Shown here in pieces: positions 8,017-14,006 of a DNA stretch of 17,861 nucleotides. Location of the stretch: positions 1-17,861 of the forward strand of contig JBBAGE010000034.1 in NCBI GenBank assembly GCA_041655055.1, read 5' to 3'. Position 1 is the first letter of the stretch. Each line of letters opens with the position of its first letter. The stretch is from JBBAGE01 sp041655055. GTDB taxonomy: Bacteria > Pseudomonadota > Alphaproteobacteria > Rhodobacterales > Rhodobacteraceae. Under the pieces are notes generated by a model. The model was given only the letters and a program-made list of their open reading frames with translations. It did not search any database and was not told the DNA's origin. The position numbers and the translations under genes are program-made.

Positions 8017-8916
8017 TCACGCCATTTCGATCACGCCTTTTTCGATCGCAAGTTCGCGCATCCGGGCTTGCAGCTTTTCAAAGGCGCGCACTTCGATCTG
8101 GCGGATACGTTCGCGGCTGACCTCATACTGGCCCGAAAGCTGTTCTAGCGTGACCGGTTCATCCTGCAACCGCCGCTGCATCAGGATATCGCGTTCGCGA
8201 TCGTTCAGCACATCCATCGCCTCGATCAACAGGGCGCGGCGGGTTTCAAGTTCGTCGCGTTCCGCGTAATCGCCGGCCTGATCGGCATCGGTATCTTCAA
8301 GCCAATCCTGCCATTCGCTGACCCCTTCGCCGTCGCCGCCGATCATGGCATTGAGCGAGGCATCGCCGCCGCCACCCATCCGCCGGTTCATGGAAATCAC
8401 CTCATCCTCGGTCACGCCCAGATCATGGGCGATCTGGCGCACATTATCGGGATGCATATCGCCATCCTCCAACGCGCCGATCCGCGATTTGGCCTTGCGC
8501 AGGTTGAAGAACAGCTTTTTCTGCGCCGATGTCGTGCCCAGTTTCACAAGGCTCCAGGATCGCAGGATATATTCCTGAATCGAGGCCCTGATCCACCACA
8601 TCGCATAGGTTGACAGCCGAAACCCCTTTTCGGGATCAAAGCGTTTGACCGCCTGCATCAGGCCGACATTGGCTTCGGATATCACCTCGGCCTGGGGCAG
8701 GCCGTAGCCGCGATATCCCATCGCGATCTTTGCCGCGAGCCGCAGATGCGATGTCACCAGTTTATGCGCCGCGCTGCTGTCGGCATGATCCACCCAGCGC
8801 TTGGCCAGCATATATTCTTCTTCGGGCTCAAGCATCGGGAATTTGCGAATCTCCTGCAAATACCGGTTCAGGCCCTGTTCCGGGCTTGGCGCTGGAAGAT
8901 TGGTGTAATCGCTCAT
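8017..8916 (-). CDS. rpoH: RNA polymerase sigma-32 factor (heat shock)
   Basis: RpoH directs RNA polymerase to heat-shock and stress promoters. The 299-aa protein has a region 1.2-like start (GLNRYLQEIRKFPML), region 2 with FDPEKGFRLSTYAMWWIRAS (about 93-112), the RpoH-specific box QKKLFFNLR at 132-140 that separates it from other group 3 sigmas, and region 4.2 ending in a helix-turn-helix (VSRERIRQIEVRAFEKL). A strong ribosome-binding site (GAGGG) lies 8 nt before the ATG at 8916. Rhodobacterales often carry two RpoH paralogues; I cannot tell which this is from sequence alone. The gene follows rluD by 127 nt, and that gap contains a nested inverted repeat that may form a leader hairpin or a terminator. 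Confidence 0.95.
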   Translation of the reverse strand: MSDYTNLPAPSPEQGLNRYLQEIRKFPMLEPEEEYMLAKRWVDHADSSAAHKLVTSHLRLAAKIAMGYRGYGLPQAEVISEANVGLMQAVKRFDPEKGFRLSTYAMWWIRASIQEYILRSWSLVKLGTTSAQKKLFFNLRKAKSRIGALEDGDMHPDNVRQIAHDLGVTEDEVISMNRRMGGGGDASLNAMIGGDGEGVSEWQDWLEDTDADQAGDYAERDELETRRALLIEAMDVLNDRERDILMQRRLQDEPVTLEQLSGQYEVSRERIRQIEVRAFEKLQARMRELAIEKGVIEMA

Positions 8917-8959
8917 TGTGTCACCCTCAAACCTTGGCAGGATATTCTTGTCGCAACCC

Positions 8960-9001
8960 TATCCCCATATTTTTAACGGAATATGAAGCCGGGCGGGGAT
9001 A
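8960..9001. repeat. Nested inverted repeat between rluD and rpoH
   Basis: The outer arms TATCCCC (8960-8966) and GGGGATA (8995-9001) enclose inner arms CATATT (8966-8971) and AATATG (8980-8985); one C is shared by the left arms, and the right side has a 9-nt bulge. It lies 44-85 nt ahead of the rpoH ATG and 43-84 nt past the rluD stop. It could be the rluD terminator, an rpoH leader structure or an operator; the sequence does not decide. Confidence 0.45.
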
Positions 9002-9043
9002 TGAATCCAGTTGATTGGCCGAAACTCACGCGGAAGTGTCCGT

Positions 9044-10069
9044 TTACCCGCGCATGGCCCCCAAAAGTGCGGCCATATCGCCCGGTATCGGCGCCTCGAA
9101 CCGCAATGTGGCACCACCAAGCGGATGGACAAAGCCCAAAACCGCCGCATGCAGCGCCTGACGGGGAAATTGCTCGGCCGCAAGCCGGGCCGCGGGGCCA
9201 AGCGCGCGGGCGCTGAGCTTGCGCCGCCCGCCATAGGTCTGATCACCCACTAGCCCATGGCCAACATAGGCCATATGCACCCGGATTTGATGGGTGCGCC
9301 CGGTTTCAAGCTGGCATTCGACCAGCGCACATGCGGCGGGGCTGCCAAATGCCTCGATCACGCGCGCGCGGGTAATCGCATGGCGACCGCCCTGAAACAG
9401 CACCGCCTGACGCTGGCGGTCGGTTTTGTGGCGCGCAAGCTGGGTGGTGATGCGCAGGATATTGCCTTCGTCAAAACGCACGCCGCGCAGGCCCCGCAAA
9501 CGTGGATCGGCAGCATCGGGGCAGCCATGGACCAGCGCCAGATAGCGGCGTTCGACCGAATGGGCCTCGAACTGCGCGGCAAGCCCCTGATGGGCGGCAT
9601 CGCTTTTGGCGGCCACCAGCAAGCCGGTGGTGTCCTTGTCGATCCGGTGCACGATGCCGGGCCGCTTTTCGCCCCCCACACCCGACAGGTTATCCCCACA
9701 ATGATGCAACAGCGCATTGACCAGCGTGCCCGAAGGCGTGCCCGGCGCGGGATGCACCACCATGCCCGCGGGTTTGTTGATCACGATCAGATGTTCATCC
9801 TCGTAAACCACATCAAGCGCGATCTGTTCGGGCAGCATATGCGATACTTCTGGCGCGCCGATCGCGATCTCGATCATATCGCCCTCGGCGACGCGGGCCT
9901 TTTGATCGATCAGCGCCACACCCTGCCGGGTCACGGCGCCATTTGCGATCAACCGCACCAGCCGCGAGCGTGACAGCACCGCTTCGTCTGGCACGTCGCG
10001 CGCGAGTGCCTTATCAAGACGTCCGGGCGGATTTGGCCCGATGATAACCCGCAAGGTAGTGTCCGACAT
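9044..10069 (-). CDS. rluD: 23S rRNA pseudouridine synthase, RluD/RluA family
   Basis: Converts specific uridines of 23S rRNA helix 69 to pseudouridine during 50S assembly. The 341-aa protein has an N-terminal S4 RNA-binding domain (about 17-64) and the catalytic domain with HRIDKDTTGLLV at 141-152; Asp144 is the expected catalytic aspartate. A second family mark is LIVINKPAGMVVHPAPG near residue 94. Length and motif spacing fit RluD better than RluC, but the exact target is inferred. The start at 10069 fits the family; the frame stays open to 10324, but that part is antisense to the divergent gene. Its ATG shares two bases with the ATG of the divergent gene at 10068. rpoH lies downstream on the same strand. 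Confidence 0.92.
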   Translation of the reverse strand: MSDTTLRVIIGPNPPGRLDKALARDVPDEAVLSRSRLVRLIANGAVTRQGVALIDQKARVAEGDMIEIAIGAPEVSHMLPEQIALDVVYEDEHLIVINKPAGMVVHPAPGTPSGTLVNALLHHCGDNLSGVGGEKRPGIVHRIDKDTTGLLVAAKSDAAHQGLAAQFEAHSVERRYLALVHGCPDAADPRLRGLRGVRFDEGNILRITTQLARHKTDRQRQAVLFQGGRHAITRARVIEAFGSPAACALVECQLETGRTHQIRVHMAYVGHGLVGDQTYGGRRKLSARALGPAARLAAEQFPRQALHAAVLGFVHPLGGATLRFEAPIPGDMAALLGAMRG

Positions 10070-10382
10070 GAATGACCAATCCCAGATAGAGCCGCCCGAA
10101 CCCGCCAATCTGCGGCTGTTACGGCGGCTCGTGACAGTGCTGACCGCCACGATGATTGCGGGGTTTCTAATCCTGATCGTGCTGCTTGTCATCCGCTTAC
10201 CGGATATCACCGCCGATCGCCCCCTGCCCCTGCCCGATGCGATCACCCTGCCCGACGGCACGCAGGCTGCGGCATTCACCCAAGGGCCGGATTGGTATGC
10301 GGTGGTAACCACGGATGATCGCATTCTGATCTATGACCGCGCGACGGGGGCGTTGCGGCAAAGCGTTGCGATTGCGCCGTGA
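10068..10382 (+). CDS. Small single-pass membrane protein (DUF6476-like)
   Basis: A 104-aa protein with a short polar N-terminus (MNDQSQIEPPEPANLRLLRR), one transmembrane helix at about residues 23-46 (LVTVLTATMIAGFLILIVLL and on), and a periplasmic-looking domain of short beta stretches (TLPDGTQAAAFTQGPDWYAV, then DDRILIYDRATGALRQ). It resembles the small Rhodobacteraceae proteins annotated as DUF6476 that sit divergent to rluD; that name is from memory and tentative. The function is unknown. ATG 10068 is preferred over ATG 10041 because the shared N-terminus begins there, and AAGG (10053-10056) lies 11 nt upstream. The gene converges on tRNA-His, whose 3' end is 11 nt beyond its stop. Confidence 0.8.
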   Translation: MNDQSQIEPPEPANLRLLRRLVTVLTATMIAGFLILIVLLVIRLPDITADRPLPLPDAITLPDGTQAAAFTQGPDWYAVVTTDDRILIYDRATGALRQSVAIAP

Positions 10383-10393
10383 TGTCGGGGTTA

Positions 10394-10470
10394 TGGTACC
10401 ACCTCCCCGGCTCGAACGGGGGACCTCTTGATCCACAATCAAGCGCTCTAACCAACTGAGCTAAGGCGGC
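10394..10470 (-). tRNA. tRNA-His (anticodon GTG)
   Basis: A complete 77-nt cloverleaf on the minus strand. The 5' end is GCCGCCT; the D-arm has GCTCAGTTGGTTAGAGC; the anticodon stem CTTGA/TCAAG encloses loop TTGTGGA with anticodon GTG; and the T-arm CCCCG/CGGGG encloses TTCGAGC. The acceptor arm is GCCGCCT with AGGTGGT, then discriminator A73 and an encoded CCA (complement 10396-10394). The pairs 1:72 and 4:69 are G-U. The base before position 1 is U, not G, so no G-1 is encoded, as known for many alphaproteobacterial tRNA-His genes. No other tRNA is nearby. Confidence 0.96.
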
Positions 10471-10481
10471 ACTGAGGCTCA

Positions 10482-10508
10482 TTTATAGCCGCTTTTACCC
10501 GATTGCAA
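10482..10508 (-). promoter_or_regulatory. Candidate promoter of tRNA-His
   Basis: On the minus strand TATAAA (10487-10482) lies 11 nt ahead of the tRNA 5' end, with TTGCAA (10508-10503) 15 nt further upstream. The -10 box is convincing; the spacer is shorter than ideal, and the -35 box may instead be read one base out (CTTGCA, 16-nt spacer). Confidence 0.45.
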
Positions 10509-10599
10509 GAGCAAGCCATGCAAATTCTGCCATGGCTGATCCTTGCTTTGCGCAGCCCAAAGCACTATGCGCGAGACAACCATTTGACGGAGCAAATCC

Positions 10600-10824
10600 A
10601 TGGGTATCAACAAAGAAAGCGACATTTCGGCCAATATTCAGATCGGTCCGACGACGCATGGCATGGTGCGCATTTATATCGAAGGCGAAGGCATTGAAAT
10701 CCCGATGGATTTCGACCCCGAAGAAGCCGAGGAAATCGCCGAGGAAATTCGCGCCGCCGCCGCGCAGGCCCGCTTGATCGGCGATGGCCCCAAGGGCAAG
10801 GGCAAAGGCAAGGGAAAACGCTGA
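10600..10824 (+). CDS. Small acidic conserved protein with Lys-Gly tail (DUF6324-like)
   Basis: A 74-aa protein starting MGINKESDISANIQIGP, with a beta-rich part (HGMVRIYIEGEGIEIPMDFD), an acidic helix (EEAEEIAEEIRAAAAQA), and a basic tail PKGKGKGKGKR. It resembles small Rhodobacteraceae proteins annotated as DUF6324; the name is from memory. The function is unknown; the acidic body with a short basic tail could bind a protein or nucleic acid partner. The ribosome-binding site GACGGAG precedes ATG 10600 by 7 nt. A possible promoter is TTGCTT (10543-10548) with TATGCG (10566-10571). It is followed by the structured RNA on the same strand, with no visible terminator in between. The tail is encoded by a 6-nt tandem repeat. 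Confidence 0.8.
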   Translation: MGINKESDISANIQIGPTTHGMVRIYIEGEGIEIPMDFDPEEAEEIAEEIRAAAAQARLIGDGPKGKGKGKGKR

Positions 10825-10886
10825 TCCCGGGGCTGCCGGTTCGCTTGGCCCTTGTATCGGGGCGCCCGCCATCCTACCTAGGGCTT

Positions 10887-11048
10887 GGCGGGAACTGCCC
10901 TTCGCGTGAACACGGGTCAAATTCCGGTGGCCTTAACCAACTCCGAGGGAGCTGGCTCTGGCCGGGCCCTGGCCCGGTTACCTGGCGCCCACCTGTATGA
11001 ACAGGTCCTCGGGAATTAGCTGCCCCACGGTTGCCTGGTGGTCCCGCC
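10887..11048 (+). ncRNA. ssrS: Structured non-coding RNA, probable 6S RNA
   Basis: No ORF with coding character covers 10825-11052, yet it is rich in long-range pairing. GGCGGGA (10887-10893) pairs with TCCCGCC (11042-11048), and CTGCC (10895-10899) continues the stem with GGTGG (11037-11041), giving a 12-bp closing stem with one bulge. Further in, CCGAGG (10943-10948) pairs with CCTCGG (11007-11012). Two local hairpins are CCGGGC/GCCCGG (about 10962-10977) and ACCTG/CAGGT (about 10991-11005). A closing stem, a large internal bubble and an apical arm within about 160 nt is the plan of 6S RNA, which binds sigma-70 RNA polymerase. A promoter candidate is TTGTAT (10852-10857) with TACCTA (10875-10880). 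The strand could be wrong, since the pairing is symmetric. The 3' end lies 4 nt from the nusB stop codon. Family identity is tentative. Confidence 0.55.
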
Positions 11049-11052
11049 GCTT

Positions 11053-11517
11053 TCAGAATGCCTCGGGGCGGGCTTCGCGCGCCATGTGATCCAGCACGGC
11101 ATTCACGAATTTCGGCTCGCGCCCTTCGGGGAAAAACGCCCGCGCGATATCCACGAATTCATTGATTACCACTTTGACCGGGGTGTTGTTATCCACCAAT
11201 TCCGCGCCCGCGGCGCGAAACAGCGCGCGCAAGGTCGGATCGATCCGCGCGATCGGCCATTTCGCCACCAGCGCCCTGTCGGTCATCTGGTCGATCCGGG
11301 CCTGTTCATTCACCGCGCCATTGGTGAGCAGATCGAACAGATCCACGTCGGCTTCGGCCATTTCATCGCCATCATAGGTGGCGCCAAAGCGGTGATCGCG
11401 GAATTCGCGCTGCACCGTATCGACCGATTGCCCCGCCGCTTCCATCTGAAACAGGGCCTGCACGGCATAAAGCCGCGCGGCCGAGCGCATCTGCCGCGTT
11501 ACCTGCACCGCGTTCAT
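11053..11517 (-). CDS. nusB: Transcription antitermination factor NusB
   Basis: NusB binds the boxA RNA with NusE (S10) to prevent early termination in rRNA operons. The 154-aa, mostly helical protein shows the family pattern: ARLYAVQALFQMEAAG near the N-terminus, DRALVAKWPIARIDPTLRAL in the middle, and the C-terminal VVINEFVDIARAFFPEGREP followed by FVNAVLDHMARE (the usual E-[FY]-V/I-D-x-A and K-F-V-N-[AG]-V/I-L-D marks). The ATG at 11517 overlaps the ribH stop as ATGA, a classic coupled junction, and AAGGGA lies about 10 nt upstream; the open frame up to 11730 is antisense-like overlap with ribH. The pairing of nusB with ribH is common in bacteria. Confidence 0.94.
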   Translation of the reverse strand: MNAVQVTRQMRSAARLYAVQALFQMEAAGQSVDTVQREFRDHRFGATYDGDEMAEADVDLFDLLTNGAVNEQARIDQMTDRALVAKWPIARIDPTLRALFRAAGAELVDNNTPVKVVINEFVDIARAFFPEGREPKFVNAVLDHMAREARPEAF

Positions 11518-12062
11518 GCGCTGGGCGTCCCTTTGGTATCCGCATCGGCCAGCCGGATCGCATCGCCGTGAAAGCCCATATCCTTGCGCGCCCCGCCCCA
11601 CCGGCGCGACAGCGCGATCAGATGCAACGCCGCCGCCGCCGCACCGCCGCCCTTGTTCTGGCCGGCGGCATCGGCGCGCACGTCGGCCTGCGCCTTGTTT
11701 TCCACGGTCAAAATCCCGTTGCCGATGCAACAGCCTTCCAGCCCCAGCAAGGTCAGGGCGCGGCTCGAATCATTGCACACGGTGTCATAATGGGTGGTTT
11801 CACCGCGGATGACACAGCCAAGCGCGACATAGCCATCGAAATTGGCCAACCGGTCGGCAATGCGAATCGCCGTGGGCAGTTCGAGCGCGCCGGGCACTTC
11901 GACCAGATCCCATGTGCCACCGGCGGCCTCGATCGTGGCCTTGGCCCCGGCCACAAGCTGATCGGCGATATCGCGGTAATAGGGCGCGACCACGATCAGC
12001 ATCCGCACGGGCGCATTAAAGCCGGGCAGCGGCAGGGTAAAGGTTTCTTCGTTAGCGGCCAT
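11514..12062 (-). CDS. ribH: 6,7-dimethyl-8-ribityllumazine synthase
   Basis: Condenses 5-amino-6-ribitylamino-uracil with dihydroxybutanone phosphate to form lumazine, the penultimate step of riboflavin synthesis. The 182-aa protein has the family marks VPGALELP (about 56-63), GCVIRGETTHYDTVC (82-96) with catalytic His91, and GNGILTVEN. The C-terminus is slightly extended beyond the usual end, with a short Asp/Thr/Ser-rich tail. The start at 12062 (MAANEETFTL) lies only 2 nt after the ribBX stop, so translation is probably coupled; the stop overlaps the nusB ATG. Confidence 0.95.
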   Translation of the reverse strand: MAANEETFTLPLPGFNAPVRMLIVVAPYYRDIADQLVAGAKATIEAAGGTWDLVEVPGALELPTAIRIADRLANFDGYVALGCVIRGETTHYDTVCNDSSRALTLLGLEGCCIGNGILTVENKAQADVRADAAGQNKGGGAAAAALHLIALSRRWGGARKDMGFHGDAIRLADADTKGTPSA

Positions 12063-12064
12063 GA

Positions 12065-13180
12065 TCAGCCCTCTTGATGGATGGCGCGGGTGCCGACGAT
12101 GTTCAGGCCATAGGCATCGAGCCCGACGATACGCGGTTTGGGATTATCGCTGACCAGAATCAGATCATGCACCCCAAGCGCCGACAGGATCTGCGCACCC
12201 AGCCCATATTGCCGCAAGGTCTGGGGCGAGGCCGCGCCCTCGGGGGCGAGCTTCATCGTCGTATCGCGCAACAGCACGACAATACCGCGCCCCTCAGCGG
12301 CGATCACCTTCATCGCGCCCTCGATTTCGCCGCCATCGCTGCGGCCGATGCCCAGCACATCTTCGAGCGGGTTAAGCGCATGCATCCGCACCAGAACCGG
12401 CGCCCCATCGGTCACATCGCCCTTGGTCAGGGTGATATGTTCGGCGCCCTGCGTCTGGTCGGTGAAAATCTGCATCACCCATTCGCCGCCATGCACGGAA
12501 TGCACGGTCTTGCGTTCGCCGCCATTGACCAGATTGTCATGGCGACGGCGATAGGCGATCAGATCGGAAATCGTGCCGATTTTCAGCCCATGTTTTTGCG
12601 CAAACCCCACCAGATCGGGCAGGCGCGCCATGGTGCCATCTTCGTTCATGATTTCGCAGATCACCCCCGCGGGCATCAATCCCGCCAGACGGCTGACATC
12701 GGTCGCGGCTTCGGTATGGCCGGCGCGCACCAGCACGCCGCCATCCTTGGCGCGCAGCGGAAACACATGGCCAGGCGTGGCAATATCGGCGGCGGTTTTC
12801 GACGGATCGATGGCCACGGCCACGGTGCGGGCGCGGTCATGGGCGGAAATGCCGGTGGACACACCTTCGCGCGCCTCGATCGAGATCGTGAATGCGGTTT
12901 CATGGCGCGACGAATTATTGGTGGACATCAGCGCCAGCCCCAAGGCATCGACCCGTTCGCCCGTCAGCGTCAGACAGATCAGCCCGCGCCCGTGGGTGGC
13001 CATGAAATTGATCGCCTCGGGCGTGGCCATTTGCGCGGGAATGACCAGATCGCCTTCGTTTTCGCGGTCTTCGTGATCGACCAGAATGAACATCCGGCCA
13101 TTGCGTGCATCATCGATGATATCGCTGATTGGCGAAATCATTTCGGAATAATCGGTCTTTTGAATTTCGGTCATGCGCAT
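12065..13180 (-). CDS. ribB: DHBP synthase fused to a degenerate GTP cyclohydrolase II-like domain (RibBX type)
   Basis: The N-terminal half (about 15-215) is 3,4-dihydroxy-2-butanone 4-phosphate synthase, which makes the four-carbon unit of riboflavin: DHEDRENEGDL at 35-45, TGISAHDRA at 109-117, ATPGHVFPL at 134-142 and RAGHTEAATD at 152-161. The C-terminal half (about 225-371) is shaped like GTP cyclohydrolase II (LTKGDVTDGAPVLVRMH; EGRGIVVLLRD; LVSDNPKP) but lacks the zinc-binding Cys triad: where the enzyme has Cys-x(10)-Cys-x-Cys there is MHALNPLEDVLGIGRSDGG (266-284), and the R-Q-E-G-R-N-I-G-L loop is missing. This is the ribBX arrangement described in Proteobacteria, so only the RibB reaction is expected. 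The 371-aa reading starts at ATG 13180 with AAAGG 7 nt upstream; ATG 13174 is also possible. ribE is 61 nt upstream. Confidence 0.92.
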   Translation of the reverse strand: MRMTEIQKTDYSEMISPISDIIDDARNGRMFILVDHEDRENEGDLVIPAQMATPEAINFMATHGRGLICLTLTGERVDALGLALMSTNNSSRHETAFTISIEAREGVSTGISAHDRARTVAVAIDPSKTAADIATPGHVFPLRAKDGGVLVRAGHTEAATDVSRLAGLMPAGVICEIMNEDGTMARLPDLVGFAQKHGLKIGTISDLIAYRRRHDNLVNGGERKTVHSVHGGEWVMQIFTDQTQGAEHITLTKGDVTDGAPVLVRMHALNPLEDVLGIGRSDGGEIEGAMKVIAAEGRGIVVLLRDTTMKLAPEGAASPQTLRQYGLGAQILSALGVHDLILVSDNPKPRIVGLDAYGLNIVGTRAIHQEG

Positions 13181-13241
13181 GTCCCTGCCTTTGGTGCGCA
13201 CATAGCCCAAGGCGCGCCGCTTGGCCAGTGAAAGGCGGCGC

Positions 13242-13841
13242 TTATGCGCCCCATTCCTGAAGGCGCGCCACATAGCGTGCCAGCGTGTCGATTTCCAGAT
13301 TGACGCGATCACCCACGGCCATGAGGCCCCATGTCGTGGCCTCTTTGGTATGGGGAATCAGGTTGATACCGAAATCGCGGCCATCGACTTCGTTCACCGT
13401 CAGCGATGTGCCATTCAGCGCGACCGACCCCTTGGGCGCGACAAAACGCGCCAGATCAAGCGGCGCGCGCAAGGTGATGCGGGTGCTGTCGCCTTCATCG
13501 GCCATGGCGATCACGTCGGCCACGCCATCGACATGGCCCGAAACGATATGCCCGCCCAGTTCATCGCCGACTTTCAGCGCGCGTTCCAGATTAAGCCGCT
13601 TGCCCAGCGCCCAATGCGCCAGATTGGTTTTCGACACGGTCTCGGCCGAGATTTCCACATCAAACCACGGCTGCGGATCACGCCCGAGCGCGATCACCGT
13701 CAGGCAAACCCCGTCGCAGGCGATCGAGGCACCGATATCAATCCCGTCCACATCATAGGAAGTGCCAATACGCGCGCGCAGATCGCCGCGCTGTTCCAGC
13801 GCCAAAACAGTGCCGATATCGGTGATGATCCCAGTGAACAT
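13242..13841 (-). CDS. ribE: Riboflavin synthase, alpha chain
   Basis: Dismutates two lumazine molecules into riboflavin and a ribitylamino-uracil. The 199-aa protein consists of two tandem lumazine-binding domains. The first starts MFTGIITDIGTV and contains SIACDGVCLTV; the second starts LGGHIVSGHVDGVADV and contains VALNGTSLTVNEVDG. The paired G-x-S-(I/V)-A-x-(D/N)-G-x-(C/S)-L-T-V signatures define the family. The start at 13841 is the conserved MFTGI, preceded by AGGGAG; the open frame up to 13943 has no support. It is the first gene of the minus-strand ribE-ribBX-ribH-nusB run. The shared gap to kpsS (13842-14006) contains no FMN-riboswitch consensus that I can recognise. Confidence 0.95.
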   Translation of the reverse strand: MFTGIITDIGTVLALEQRGDLRARIGTSYDVDGIDIGASIACDGVCLTVIALGRDPQPWFDVEISAETVSKTNLAHWALGKRLNLERALKVGDELGGHIVSGHVDGVADVIAMADEGDSTRITLRAPLDLARFVAPKGSVALNGTSLTVNEVDGRDFGINLIPHTKEATTWGLMAVGDRVNLEIDTLARYVARLQEWGA

Positions 13842-13950
13842 GGCCGCTCCCTTTCGTTCAGCCCATGGGTTAGCGCGCCGGCACAATGCGCGCAAGTCCG
13901 CAGCCTCATATGCAAGAAACAGGTGACAATCGACGCGCGCCAAGGCAGAA

Positions 13951-13982
13951 GAGAATTATTAACACGTTTGATTTTATATAGT
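13951..13982 (+). promoter_or_regulatory. AT-rich control region ahead of kpsS
   Basis: In 13951-13980, 24 of 30 bases are A or T, in clear contrast with the GC-rich flanks. It contains a good -10-like box (TATAGT, 13977-13982), but no convincing -35 box at the right distance, which suggests an activated or silenced promoter. TTAA-N7-GATT (13959-13973) is a two-mismatch relative of the CtrA half-site pair. The kpsS ATG is 24 nt beyond. Confidence 0.4.
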
Positions 13983-14006
13983 CGTGTGGCGAGTTTGGTT
14001 GGTGTA

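Noticed and set aside
8947..8970. Sigma-32-like promoter on the plus strand (CTTGTCG with CCCCATAT)
   Set aside because: The spacer is only 9 nt, shorter than the usual 11-16, and it would point away from rpoH into rluD antisense.
10825..11052. SRP RNA, RNase P RNA or tmRNA as the structured RNA
   Set aside because: The SRP GNRA/GGAAG signature, the RNase P core blocks and tmRNA tRNA-like ends are not seen; the length also fits 6S RNA better.
12074..13231. 385-aa plus-strand ORF opposite ribBX
   Set aside because: Covers the real gene almost exactly in antisense and has a His/Gln-rich shadow composition.
13221..14006. N-terminal extension of the kpsS frame
   Set aside because: This part is antisense to ribE, and the KpsS homologous region begins at ATG 14007.
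13842..14006. FMN riboswitch ahead of ribE
   Set aside because: None of the conserved FMN-element blocks could be recognised in this gap.
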